Below are positions 1-7,868 of a stretch of 37,712 nt of DNA, piece by piece; the stretch's first letter is position 1; each line of letters opens with the position of its first letter. Source of the DNA: Candidatus Omnitrophota bacterium (GTDB lineage: Bacteria; Omnitrophota; Gorgyraeia; Gygaellales; Profunditerraquicolaceae); NCBI GenBank assembly GCA_026387265.1, contig JAPLLZ010000042.1, positions 1 to 37,712 on the forward strand, given 5' to 3'. The notes beneath the pieces were generated by a model that saw only the letters and a program-made list of their open reading frames with translations, did not search any database and was not told the DNA's origin. The translations under genes were made by a program, and so were the position numbers.

Positions 1-504
1 CATATGACTGAGACGATTAATAAAATAATTCGTTTTTCCAGGGTTTTTGTGCAAAAAAATGGCCGCGAACCAACACCTGAAGAAATCGCACATAAAATGC
101 GTTTTCCTCAGGGTAAGATAAAATCTATATTGAAGATTGCCCAAGAACCTATTTCATTGCAGATGCCTATTGGCGACGAAGGGGATACTCATTTTGGTGA
201 TTTTATCCAAGATAAAAAAGCCGTTTCCCCGGCAAATGAAACAGTGCGTTCCATGCTTAAGGATGAAATGAATTCTGCTTTGGGCACATTAACGGAAAGA
301 GAGAAGAAGATTTTAGTGCTGCGTTTTGGCATCCATGATGGTTCTGCGCGTACGTTGGAAGAGGTAGGTAATGTCTTTAAGGTCACCCGTGAAAGAGTCA
401 GGCAGATTGAAGCTAAAGCTTTAAAAAAACTCAGGCATCCGTCTCGATCACGGCGTTTGCGTACTTTTATGGACATGACTTTAGCGCATCAGAGAGAATA
501 TTAA
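1..504 (+). CDS. rpoD: RNA polymerase primary sigma factor RpoD, 3' part
   Basis: This is the C-terminal 167 codons of a primary sigma-70 factor; the reading frame is open from base 1, so the true start lies before the window. The opening residues match the end of region 2/start of region 3 ([15 protein letters not shown], then REPTPEEIA). Region 4 follows with [14 protein letters not shown] and the helix-turn-helix that reads the -35 box ([20 protein letters not shown]), then the conserved [12 protein letters not shown] tail. In the family this subunit directs core RNA polymerase to housekeeping promoters, and consensus-like -35/-10 boxes occur elsewhere in the window. A terminator follows at 562-596. 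The sigma-70 assignment is very secure; only the missing N-terminal part cannot be judged. Confidence 0.96.
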   Translation, partial: HMTETINKIIRFSRVFVQKNGREPTPEEIAHKMRFPQGKIKSILKIAQEPISLQMPIGDEGDTHFGDFIQDKKAVSPANETVRSMLKDEMNSALGTLTEREKKILVLRFGIHDGSARTLEEVGNVFKVTRERVRQIEAKALKKLRHPSRSRRLRTFMDMTLAHQREY

Positions 505-561
505 TATATAGATTAATCTAACTTAAGGAATTTAAAATGACTTGTTTTGAGAATGAGTCTA

Positions 562-596
562 AAAACAGCTTCTTTATTAAGGGAGCTGTTTTTATT
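562..596 (+). terminator. Rho-independent terminator after rpoD
   Basis: Arms AAAACAGCT (562-570) and AGCTGTTTT (584-592) pair perfectly around a 13-nt loop and run into a T-rich tract. It lies 58 bases after the rpoD stop and just before the PAS/GGDEF gene, so the two are probably separate transcripts. Confidence 0.8.
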
Positions 597-610
597 TTTA
601 ATTACTAAAT

Positions 611-3600
611 ATGGAAAACGGCAAAGAAAATAATTTTGAAATTACACTTGCTCATCTGCGTAAAGTAGAGTTTCAGCAGAAGGCTATTTTGGATAATATT
701 CCGGATATTGCCTGGCTTAAAGATCTGCAAGGTAAATTTATTGCGGTTAACGAACCATTTGCTAAGGCTTGCGGTTTTAAAATAAATGAAATTATCGGTA
801 AGACGGATTTAGACATTTGGCCGCAAGAGATGGCTTTAAACTACCGTGCTGATGATCAAGAAGTAATTAAAAGCAAGAAACGCAAAATTGTTCAGGAAAA
901 AATTCTATACCAGGATACCGGCGAGCAATGGATTGAAACAATTAAAACTCCTTTTTTTGATGATCATGGGAATGTAATCGGCACAACCGGGATTGCTAGA
1001 AATATTACGCTGCATAAAAGCGAAACAGAGAGGTTAAATGATATTCGCGCAGAACTTGAGCTTCGGGTTAAAGTGAGGACTGCGGAGTTAGCCAGCGCCA
1101 ATGAGATATTGCGTAAAGAAATGCGTGTTAGTCAGGATGCACAAAAAGAATTGGCGCATGTTGGTAATTTTTTGACAAATATTTTTGTTAGTATAATGGA
1201 TGGGGTATCTATTTTGGATACGGATTTGAATATTGTGCGGGTTAATCCTGCTATGGAAAAATGGTTTGATTATAGCGTGCCCCTAGTTGGTAAAAAATGC
1301 TATCAAGCATATCATCATCGAAATAAACCTTGTGAAATTTGTTCAGTAAGAGAAACTTTAAAAACGCATAAGCCAGCACGTACGGTTATTCCTATGGAGG
1401 ATAAGGATGGTAACACGATAGGTTATTTTGATCTTTATAGTTTTCCTATGTTTGAAGAAAAGACAAAAGAACTAATTGGCGTAATCGAGTATGTGCGTAA
1501 TATCACCGAGCAAAAAACTGCTCAGGATGCTTTACGGATGAGCGAGGAAAAATTTAAAAATATTTTTGAGTATTCTAATGTTGGGATGCTGGTTGCTGAT
1601 GTGCGAACCCAGGAGTTTGTTTTAAGTAACCGGGTAATGGAAGAATTACTGATGTATACTAAAGACGAACTGGCGCATATGTCCATAAAAGATATTCATC
1701 CAGAAAGAGATTTGTCTTTAGTTAACGAACAGTTTGATCTGTTAAAAAAAGGTATAGGTTTTATCATCAAAGGATTGCCGGTTAAGAAAAAAGACGGAAG
1801 TATTTTTTTTGCTAATATTACCTCTTCAAAATTAACTTTAAATAACCGAGAGTGTATTTTAGGAAATTTTGAGGACGTTACTTTGCAAAAAGAGAAAGAC
1901 GAACAATTAGTAATTGCCGAGGAACGTTATCGGTTGGTAACCGAACAAACCCGCCAGCTAATTTATGATTTAAATATAGCTACGCAGGAAATAGTTTGGA
2001 GCGGGTTAATTGAGCAAATTACCGGGTTTACTAAAGATGAATTTTCTAAAGTAGATCTTGTCCGTTGGGAAGAAATGATTCATCCTCAAGACCGTAAACC
2101 AGCTATTGATTTATTAAATCAAGCAATTAAATCTGGAGATAATTACGAAGTAGAATATCGTTTTATACGGAAAAACAAGAGCTATATTTATATAAAAGAC
2201 CGGGGGATGTTTCTAAAAGATAAGAATAATAAACCTTATCGTATGTTGGGTTGCATGGAAGATGTGAGTAAAAGCAAGGATTACGAAAATGAGCTTAAAG
2301 TATATCATGAGAAGTTGGAGGTTTTAGTAGAAGAGCGGACAAAATCACTGGAACTAGAAATCGCATCTAGAAAAGAAGCTGAAGAAAAAGCTAACCTTCT
2401 CTATCAGCAGCTGGAGTTTACTCTGGGTGTAACTAAAACCGGATTAGATATTATCGATAAAGATTATAATCTGCGCTATGTTGATCCGGCTTGGGCTAGT
2501 GTCTATGGGGATTGGCACGGTAAAAAATGTTTTGATTATTTTATGGGGCGTAAAAGTCAATGTGCAACCTGTGCAATTGAGGAGGCGTTTAGAACAAAAA
2601 AAACAGTGTTGAGTGAAGAAATTTTAGTTAAAGAAGGCAATCGCCCGATCCAGGTTACTACTATACCATATCAGGATAAAAATGGTGATTGGTTGGTGGC
2701 AGAAGTAAATGCGGACATTACGCAAAAAAAGAAAGTTGATGAAGAACTGAAGCGTTATCGTGATGATTTAGAGCAGTTGGTAGGTGAGCGCACTAAAGAA
2801 CTTTTACAGGAAACAAATCGTTGTAAAACTTCGGAATTGGAAAAAAGTAAGTTAAATCGCGAATTAATTAAAACCAACGAAAAATTAAAAAGTATTTCCC
2901 TGATTGACGCACATACTGGGTTGTATAATTATCGTTATTTGCAGGAAGTTATTGAAGTGGAGTTTCACCAAGCCAGAAGGTATGCCCAGAATTTAGCAGT
3001 AATTATGCTTGATGTAGATTACTTTAAATCAATTAATGATGTTTATGGTATTGCTTTTGGAGATTTGGTGTTAAAACAGCTGTCTAAGCAACTTAAGCGG
3101 ATGATTAGGCGTTACGATATACTTGTTCGCTATAGCGGTGAAGAATTTATTGTTATTTCTCCCCGATTAAACCGCAATATTGCTTTTAATATGGCACAAA
3201 GATTACTGGATTCTTTAAATTTCATTAATTTTGGTAATAAAAAACATAGCGTTAAATTAAACCGGGTTTTTTCTTCAATGGATGTAAAAAGTTTGTTTAG
3301 TAAGAGCGTGGAAAAGGTATCCAGAGTAGTGGGAATAAAGAGTTTGAAAAACACGATTGATAAATTACATAAACAATCAAAACAGGGATTAAGTGAATCA
3401 ATTTTTGCTTTTGCAAAAACTCTGGAATTAAAAGATCATTACACCGGTGAGCATGTGGAAAATACCGTGCATTTTGCTACCGAAGTAGCTAAAGAGCTGA
3501 ATTTACCTAAAGAAGATATAGAATTAATTAAGCAGGCGGCAATGCTGCATGATTTGGGAAAGATCGGTATCAGCGAGAATATTTTGCTTAAAAAAGGCAA

Positions 3601-3943
3601 GCTTAATAAAAAGGAGTTTGAAGAAATTAAGCGGCATCCTCAGATTGGCGCAGATATTATCAGGCCAATTCAGTTTTTACATGACCTGATTCCATTTATT
3701 TTTTACCACCATGAACGCTGGGATGGTAAAGGTTATCCTAGTGGTATAAGAGGTGAAGATATTCCTCTGGGCGCCAGAGTAATTGCGATTGCGGATGTTT
3801 ATCAGGCTTTAATCAGCGATCGCCCTTACCATAAGGCGTTTACTAAGAGCGCAGCCATAGAAATCATTAAAAAATCTTCCGGCACTCAATTTGACCCTCG
3901 TATTGTCAGCGCTTTCCTTAAAGTGGTCGATAAGAAAAGATAA
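611..3943 (+). CDS. Multi-PAS GGDEF / HD-GYP cyclic-di-GMP signalling protein
   Basis: An 1110-residue protein with five PAS-type sensor domains (about 22-135, 185-302, 312-430, 437-560 and 595-715) separated by coiled-coil linkers, then a GGDEF-like domain (about 760-883) and an HD-GYP phosphodiesterase domain (about 925-1105). PAS 2 and PAS 5 carry CxxC pairs (C241/C244; C651/C654). The GGDEF signature is SGEEF at 842-846. The HD-GYP motifs are intact: HDLGKIG at 980-986, then HHERWDGKGYP with GYP at 1041-1043. No transmembrane helix is evident, so it is probably cytoplasmic. The GGDEF domain breaks off at L883 and continues as NRVFSSMDVK, so its last ~45 residues appear to be missing in frame. 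I therefore expect cyclic-di-GMP hydrolysis rather than synthesis. No clear ribosome binding site precedes the ATG. Confidence 0.9.
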   Translation: MENGKENNFEITLAHLRKVEFQQKAILDNIPDIAWLKDLQGKFIAVNEPFAKACGFKINEIIGKTDLDIWPQEMALNYRADDQEVIKSKKRKIVQEKILYQDTGEQWIETIKTPFFDDHGNVIGTTGIARNITLHKSETERLNDIRAELELRVKVRTAELASANEILRKEMRVSQDAQKELAHVGNFLTNIFVSIMDGVSILDTDLNIVRVNPAMEKWFDYSVPLVGKKCYQAYHHRNKPCEICSVRETLKTHKPARTVIPMEDKDGNTIGYFDLYSFPMFEEKTKELIGVIEYVRNITEQKTAQDALRMSEEKFKNIFEYSNVGMLVADVRTQEFVLSNRVMEELLMYTKDELAHMSIKDIHPERDLSLVNEQFDLLKKGIGFIIKGLPVKKKDGSIFFANITSSKLTLNNRECILGNFEDVTLQKEKDEQLVIAEERYRLVTEQTRQLIYDLNIATQEIVWSGLIEQITGFTKDEFSKVDLVRWEEMIHPQDRKPAIDLLNQAIKSGDNYEVEYRFIRKNKSYIYIKDRGMFLKDKNNKPYRMLGCMEDVSKSKDYENELKVYHEKLEVLVEERTKSLELEIASRKEAEEKANLLYQQLEFTLGVTKTGLDIIDKDYNLRYVDPAWASVYGDWHGKKCFDYFMGRKSQCATCAIEEAFRTKKTVLSEEILVKEGNRPIQVTTIPYQDKNGDWLVAEVNADITQKKKVDEELKRYRDDLEQLVGERTKELLQETNRCKTSELEKSKLNRELIKTNEKLKSISLIDAHTGLYNYRYLQEVIEVEFHQARRYAQNLAVIMLDVDYFKSINDVYGIAFGDLVLKQLSKQLKRMIRRYDILVRYSGEEFIVISPRLNRNIAFNMAQRLLDSLNFINFGNKKHSVKLNRVFSSMDVKSLFSKSVEKVSRVVGIKSLKNTIDKLHKQSKQGLSESIFAFAKTLELKDHYTGEHVENTVHFATEVAKELNLPKEDIELIKQAAMLHDLGKIGISENILLKKGKLNKKEFEEIKRHPQIGADIIRPIQFLHDLIPFIFYHHERWDGKGYPSGIRGEDIPLGARVIAIADVYQALISDRPYHKAFTKSAAIEIIKKSSGTQFDPRIVSAFLKVVDKKR

Positions 3944-4033
3944 AATTACTTATTGAAATTTAAGAAGTTTTAGCTTGCCAAAAATCCCTAAAAATAGTAT
4001 CATATAGTATTATTTTAGAGCCAGTCCGATAGC

Positions 4034-4068
4034 ATAAAATTACTTGAATTCAGTATTTGTAATTTTAT
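4034..4068. repeat. 10-bp inverted repeat before the tRNA pair
   Basis: ATAAAATTAC (4034-4043) and GTAATTTTAT (4059-4068) are perfect inverted copies with a 15-nt spacer. The AT-rich stem, with no clean T-run after it, lies between the signalling gene and the tRNAs. It could be a weak terminator or part of the tRNA promoter region; nothing decides between these. Confidence 0.4.
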
Positions 4069-4101
4069 TAAACTCTATTTGGGCAGCAAAAGCTATTTTC
4101 G

Positions 4102-4175
4102 GGGCCCATAGCTCAGTCGGTTAGAGCAGTTGACTCATAATCAATTGGTCCGGGGTTCGAGTCCCTGTGGGCCCA
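4102..4175 (+). tRNA. tRNA with CAT anticodon (Met elongator or Ile2)
   Basis: A 74-nt cloverleaf: acceptor GGGCCCA/TGGGCCC with discriminator A, D-arm GCTCAGTCGGTTAGAGC, anticodon arm GTTGA-CTCATAA-TCAAT giving CAT, and T-arm CGGGG-TTCGAGT-CCCTG. CCA is not encoded (the sequence continues in T). A CAT anticodon can be Met or lysidine-modified Ile2, and position alone does not decide. The G1-C72 pair argues against an initiator. Confidence 0.93.
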
Positions 4176-4192
4176 TTTTTTAATTTTGTTAT

Positions 4193-4266
4193 GGGCGATT
4201 GGCTCAGTTGGTTAGAGCGCTACATTCACATTGTAGAGGTCAGAGGTCCGAATCCTCTATCGCCCA
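4193..4266 (+). tRNA. tRNA-Val (CAC)
   Basis: A 74-nt cloverleaf, 17 nt after the preceding tRNA: acceptor GGGCGAT/ATCGCCC with discriminator A, D-arm GCTCAGTTGGTTAGAGC, anticodon arm CTACA-TTCACAT-TGTAG (anticodon CAC, valine), and T-arm AGAGG-TCCGAAT-CCTCT. CCA is not encoded. It is probably co-transcribed with the first tRNA. Confidence 0.95.
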
Positions 4267-4339
4267 TTATTAAAAATGACGAGGTTTAAGTTTCTTCCAC
4301 AAAACGTGGCGAACCCGATAAGAATTTAAGGGAGATAAA

Positions 4340-5056
4340 TTGCCAAACATGGATTTAAAAACCCAGATTACCAGTTTAGTAAAATTACAAGATTTAGACA
4401 GCCAGATTTATGCTTTGGGCAACGAAAAGGCAACTAAGCCTCAAGAGATTAGGGTGCTTGAGGCTGCTTTTGAACTCAAGAAGCAAGGTTTAGCGGAGCT
4501 GGAGAAGAAATCTTTAGATTTACAGAAGCAACGTAAAGAAAGTGAATTAGAGCTGGCGACCAATGCTGAAGGAGTAAAGAAATTAAGCGGGCAGCTTTTT
4601 TCATTAAAAACAAACAAAGAGTTTCAAGCTATGCAGCAGCAGATTGCAGATGTGAAAGCTGATGGTTCAGTAATTGAAGAAAAAATCCTGATTTTATTTG
4701 AGGAATCAGACAAAATTAAAGTCCAGATTGATGCCGAGAATTTAAGATTAAAAGAAGAAGAAAGGGTTTTTCTTCAGCAGAAAAAAGCGGTAGAGTTGCG
4801 TGGTGAAGAAATAACCGGCCGTTTAAGCCAGCTAGATGCGCAAAGAAAACAGGTTATTCCTAGTATCGACCCTAAAATGCTGCAGGAGTATGAAAGGATT
4901 CTGCATAGCCGCGATGGTTTAGCTATTGTCAGGGTTAAGGATAATTCCTGTGGTGGGTGTCATATGTTAGTACCTCCTCAGGTAATCAATCTGATTAGAA
5001 TGTATGAACATATTATTACTTGTGAAGTCTGTAACCGTATTCTTTATATTGAATAA
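4340..5056 (+). CDS. C4-type zinc-ribbon coiled-coil protein (COG1579/DUF164-like)
   Basis: A 238-residue protein, mostly long charged coiled coil (about 10-180), ending in a zinc ribbon of two CxxC knuckles (SCGGCHMLVPP and TCEVCNRI) within the last 40 residues. This layout matches the COG1579 family, whose exact role is unsettled; nucleic-acid association is usually assumed. I take the TTG at 4340 as start because AGGGAG (4329-4334) sits 5 nt upstream; the nearby ATG at 4349 would be too far from it. The next gene begins at the last base of the stop codon. Pairing with an RNase H protein and then RNase P RNA suggests an RNA-metabolism neighbourhood, but this is inference. Confidence 0.85.
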   Translation: MPNMDLKTQITSLVKLQDLDSQIYALGNEKATKPQEIRVLEAAFELKKQGLAELEKKSLDLQKQRKESELELATNAEGVKKLSGQLFSLKTNKEFQAMQQQIADVKADGSVIEEKILILFEESDKIKVQIDAENLRLKEEERVFLQQKKAVELRGEEITGRLSQLDAQRKQVIPSIDPKMLQEYERILHSRDGLAIVRVKDNSCGGCHMLVPPQVINLIRMYEHIITCEVCNRILYIE

Positions 5057-5466
5057 TGATCCATCTTGAAATTTATATTGATGGTGCTTCTCAGGGTAAT
5101 CCTGGGCATAGTGGGGTAGGGGTGGTTATTTATCAAAATGGTTTACGGATTAAAAGTGTTTCAAATTATATTGGTATAGCTACAAATAATGTTGCTGAAT
5201 ATACTGCTCTTATTTATGCACTTGAAGAAGCTCTGTTATTAAAAGCTAAGAGTTTAAAAATTAATACTGATAGCCAGCTTTTAGCCAGGCAATTAAATAA
5301 AATTTATAAAGTTAAGCATCCGGGTATAATTAATTTATATAACCGGGCAGTACATCTTTTGACGGGTTTTGAAAAAGTTTTAATTAATCATATCCCCAGG
5401 GAAGAAAACAGCTTGGCGGATAAATTGGCAACACAGGCAGTGAATGCAACATTAAAGAAGGTTTGA
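5056..5466 (+). CDS. RNase HI-type ribonuclease H
   Basis: A 136-residue single-domain RNase H fold. The acidic metal-binding residues are visible: D9 in YIDGASQGNPG, E48 in NNVAEYTAL, D72 in NTDSQLL and D122 in NSLADKLA. In the family this centre cuts the RNA strand of RNA/DNA hybrids, removing primers and R-loops. It resembles the shorter archaeal/RnhA-like branch without the basic protrusion of E. coli RNase HI. The gene starts on the last base of the zinc-ribbon gene stop (TAATG) and ends five bases before the RNase P RNA, so the two proteins are translationally coupled. The fold is clear; the exact subclass is less certain. Confidence 0.9.
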   Translation: MIHLEIYIDGASQGNPGHSGVGVVIYQNGLRIKSVSNYIGIATNNVAEYTALIYALEEALLLKAKSLKINTDSQLLARQLNKIYKVKHPGIINLYNRAVHLLTGFEKVLINHIPREENSLADKLATQAVNATLKKV

Positions 5467-5470
5467 TATA

Positions 5471-5867
5471 AGCAGGCAGAATGTGGCTGCTCTGTATCCA
5501 ATTGTCGGATGCGGGGAGGAAAGTCCGGGCTCCAGAGGATAACGTAACGGGTAATTCCCGTCTCGTATATGTAATGTATACGAAGGATTTTCCGTTAAAG
5601 TTTAACGGAACCGACACGATTTGTGGCGGAAGAGCCACAGAGACGAGTAGCAGCTTGAAAAAGCTGCGAGGTGAAACGCGGCAATCTCTACGTGGAGCAA
5701 GGTAGAATAGGAGATGAGTGCTGATCCAGCGCGATTCCTGTTTTTAAACAGGAGATAATCTCGGGTAAACTGCTAAAGTTACCGTGGTAACGCGGGAATT
5801 GAGAGGAATAGCCACTAATCGATGCGCGAATTCGCATCAAGACAGAACCCGGCTTATTCTGCCTGCT
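5471..5867 (+). ncRNA. rnpB: RNase P RNA, bacterial class A
   Basis: The catalytic RNA of RNase P, which matures tRNA 5' ends. The terminal P1 helix is AGCAGGCAGAAT (5471-5482) with ATTCTGCCTGCT (5856-5867), about 397 nt apart. The conserved core GAGGAAAGTCCGGGC is near 5516-5530 and the 3' core ACAGAACCCGGCTTA near 5842-5856, with GGAATAGCCACT upstream of it. The 3' strand of P1 runs into a short T-run, so the same helix may act as terminator. Short open frames inside this region are not genes. Confidence 0.96.
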
Positions 5868-5903
5868 TTTTAAATGTAGAAAATTAAATCGATAGGATGA
5901 GAT

Positions 5904-6002
5904 CCCTGACTCGTTACACTCGTCAGGGATTTTGTGAATAAAATTAAGGTGAACCCTCGTTCACTACGTTCCCGAGGGTTTTGGATAAAAATATTAAGGA
6001 GG
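5904..6002 (+). promoter_or_regulatory. Two-hairpin leader element, copy A (before yebC)
   Basis: A ~98-nt leader ending in the yebC ribosome binding site AAGGAGG (5996-6002). Hairpin 1 is ATCCCTGAC (5902-5910) with GTCAGGGAT (5922-5930). Hairpin 2 is AACCCTCG (5952-5959) with CGAGGGTT (5973-5980). Each is followed by TTTTG. A second copy with the same spacing lies at 26711-26808 before the mgtC-like gene, and its hairpin 1 differs by a compensatory A-T to G-C change. It could be a structured 5' leader or a dispersed palindromic repeat. The sequence pattern is clear; the function is unknown. Confidence 0.7.
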
Positions 6003-6007
6003 AAGTT

Positions 6008-6763
6008 ATGTCAGGTCATTCGAAGTGGAAGACGAATAAAGGGAAAAAGGGTATAGCCGACGCTAAACGTGGCGCAACTTTTACTAAGATTATTAAAGAA
6101 TTAGTCGTAGTTGCCAGGGACGGAGGGGGTAATCCTGATTCTAACCCCCGTTTACGCGCCATAATGGAAAAAGCCAAAAAAGCAAATATGCCTTCGGATA
6201 ATGTGAAGATGGCAATTAAGCGTGGGACCGGTGAACTTCCTGGGATAGTCTATGAGGCAGTAATGTATGAGGCTTACGGCCCGGGAGGTGTAGCGATTTT
6301 AATTGATTCACTTACGGATAATAAAAATCGTACTACCGCTGAGATTCGCAATATCATGTCGAAAAAAGGCGGTAATATGGCCGGGGCTGGTTCGGTAAGT
6401 TGGATGTTTACGCAAAAAGGCTATGTCTCGGTGGCTAAAGATGCTATTAAAGAGGACGAGTTGATGAATATCGTTTTGGATGCCGGAGCTGAAGATATGA
6501 AGCATGAAGACGATGTCTATGAGATCTATACTGCGATTGCCGATTTAGAAAAAGTCAAACAGGCCCTCCAGGATAAAGGGATTAAGTGGGAGGATGCGGA
6601 ATTAACCATGATTCCGTCCTCAACCATTAAGGTCACCGGGCATGAAGCAAAACAGGTTTTAGCGCTGGTGGAAACCCTGGAAGATCACGATGATGTTCAG
6701 CAGGTTTATGCTAATTTTGATATTCCGGATGAGATTTTAGATGAGGTTGCTTCTGAAGAATGA
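6008..6763 (+). CDS. yebC: YebC/PmpR family protein (TACO1-like)
   Basis: A 251-residue full-length member of the YebC/TACO1 family, recently linked to relief of ribosome stalling at proline-rich stretches and earlier annotated as a transcriptional regulator. It opens with the family signature MSGHSKW, then DAKRGATFTKIIKEL and NPRLRAIMEKAKKANMP, and carries YEAYGPGGVAILI and the acidic C-terminus VQQVYANFDIP. I chose ATG 6008 over an upstream in-frame ATG at 5981 because AAGGAGG (5996-6002) directly precedes it and the family starts at this methionine. It overlaps ruvC by ATGA, and yebC-ruvC-ruvA is a common bacterial order. The leader carries the two-hairpin element. Confidence 0.96.
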   Translation: MSGHSKWKTNKGKKGIADAKRGATFTKIIKELVVVARDGGGNPDSNPRLRAIMEKAKKANMPSDNVKMAIKRGTGELPGIVYEAVMYEAYGPGGVAILIDSLTDNKNRTTAEIRNIMSKKGGNMAGAGSVSWMFTQKGYVSVAKDAIKEDELMNIVLDAGAEDMKHEDDVYEIYTAIADLEKVKQALQDKGIKWEDAELTMIPSSTIKVTGHEAKQVLALVETLEDHDDVQQVYANFDIPDEILDEVASEE

Positions 6764-7242
6764 TAATTGTTGGAATTGACCCTGCTTTAGCAATTAGTGG
6801 TTATGGGGTTATTCAGGTAAATAAGGGATCTTTAGCCTTAATTGAGGCGGGGATTATAAAAACTACTGCCAAGGAAGCTGTTCCATTAAGGTTAAATAAA
6901 ATATACCAGGGTGTGCTTAAATTAGTTAGCGATACAAAAGCAGATTGCCTGGTACTTGAAAAAATATATTCACATTATAAACATCCGGCAACTGCTTGTA
7001 TTTTAGGCCAAGCCCGGGGCGTAATTTGTTTAGCGGCTTTTACGGCAGGATTGCCTTTTTTTGAATATTCTGCCACACGCATAAAAAAAGCTATAGTTGG
7101 AAAAGGTTTAGCTTCTAAGTCTCAGGTGCAAAGAATGGTAACGCATACGCTGGGATTGAAAACTTTAACTGCCTATATGGATGTTACTGACGCTTTGGCG
7201 TTAGCGATAGCGCACAGTTATATTGTAAAAGCAAAATTATGA
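6760..7242 (+). CDS. ruvC: Crossover junction endodeoxyribonuclease RuvC
   Basis: A 160-residue Holliday junction resolvase that works with RuvAB in homologous recombination. Catalytic acidic residues are in place: D7 (GIDPALA), E67 (VLEKIYSHYKHP), and D141/D144 (DVTDALALAIAH). The LGQARGV and VGKGLASKSQVQRMV motifs match the family. One oddity is GIDPA in place of the usual GIDPG after the first aspartate. It overlaps yebC and ruvA by ATGA on both sides, so the three are one operon. No ruvB is in the window. Confidence 0.95.
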   Translation: MIIVGIDPALAISGYGVIQVNKGSLALIEAGIIKTTAKEAVPLRLNKIYQGVLKLVSDTKADCLVLEKIYSHYKHPATACILGQARGVICLAAFTAGLPFFEYSATRIKKAIVGKGLASKSQVQRMVTHTLGLKTLTAYMDVTDALALAIAHSYIVKAKL

Positions 7243-7865
7243 TTTCTCGAATTTCAGGTTTGATTACGGAAAAGGGACCTAACTACTTAGTTCTGGATTT
7301 AGGGGGCTTAAGTTATGAGGTTTTTATTCCTGCCTGTGTTATGCAAGGAGTAGAAGCAGCGACAAAGCCAGACGGTAAAATTTCCCTGTTAACCTACCAT
7401 TACTATCAGGTTGAACAAACCAAAAGCACGCCTATTCTTATCGGATTTTTATATCAGGTGGAAAAAGATTTTTTTGAGATTTTTATCACTGTTTCCGGTA
7501 TTGGTCCGCGCGCTGCGCTTAAAGCTTTGAATAGACCTATTTCTTTAATCGCTAAAGCTATTGACGAAGGTGATTTGGTTTCTTTAAAATCTCTTCCTGG
7601 TATTGGCGAGCAGAGAGCAAAAGAGATTGTGGCTAAGTTACAAAATAAAGTAGGCAAATTCGGGTTGATACAAGACCATGCGGTTGGAGAGAAGGTTGTA
7701 GCTAAAAATATAACCGAGGAAGCTTTAGATGTTTTACTGCAGTTAGAATATAAGAGAAGTGAAGCTTTGGGGATGATCAAGAAAGTTTTAGAAGTAAATT
7801 CTCAGGTAAAAACAACAGAAGAATTGTTAAACTTAGTTTACAAACAAAAAAGGGACAACAGCTAA
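7239..7865 (+). CDS. ruvA: Holliday junction DNA helicase subunit RuvA
   Basis: A 208-residue protein with the three RuvA domains: N-terminal OB fold (MISRISGLITEKGPNYLVLD), central helix-hairpin-helix pair (TVSGIGPRAALKAL and LPGIGEQRAKEIVAKL), and a C-terminal UBA-like domain (about 155-205) that contacts RuvB. RuvA tetramers bind four-way junctions and target RuvB for branch migration. The start overlaps the ruvC stop (ATGA), and scpB follows after three bases. The length is normal for the family and nothing is missing. Confidence 0.95.
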   Translation: MISRISGLITEKGPNYLVLDLGGLSYEVFIPACVMQGVEAATKPDGKISLLTYHYYQVEQTKSTPILIGFLYQVEKDFFEIFITVSGIGPRAALKALNRPISLIAKAIDEGDLVSLKSLPGIGEQRAKEIVAKLQNKVGKFGLIQDHAVGEKVVAKNITEEALDVLLQLEYKRSEALGMIKKVLEVNSQVKTTEELLNLVYKQKRDNS

Positions 7866-7868
7866 AAT

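Noticed and set aside
537-608. A 23-codon frame between rpoD and the PAS protein
   Set aside because: Its second half is the terminator stem and T-run, and the ribosome binding site is weak.
5384-5705. Open frames on both strands over the RNase P RNA
   Set aside because: They lie within the conserved RNase P RNA core and P1-bounded structure, and show no protein family features.
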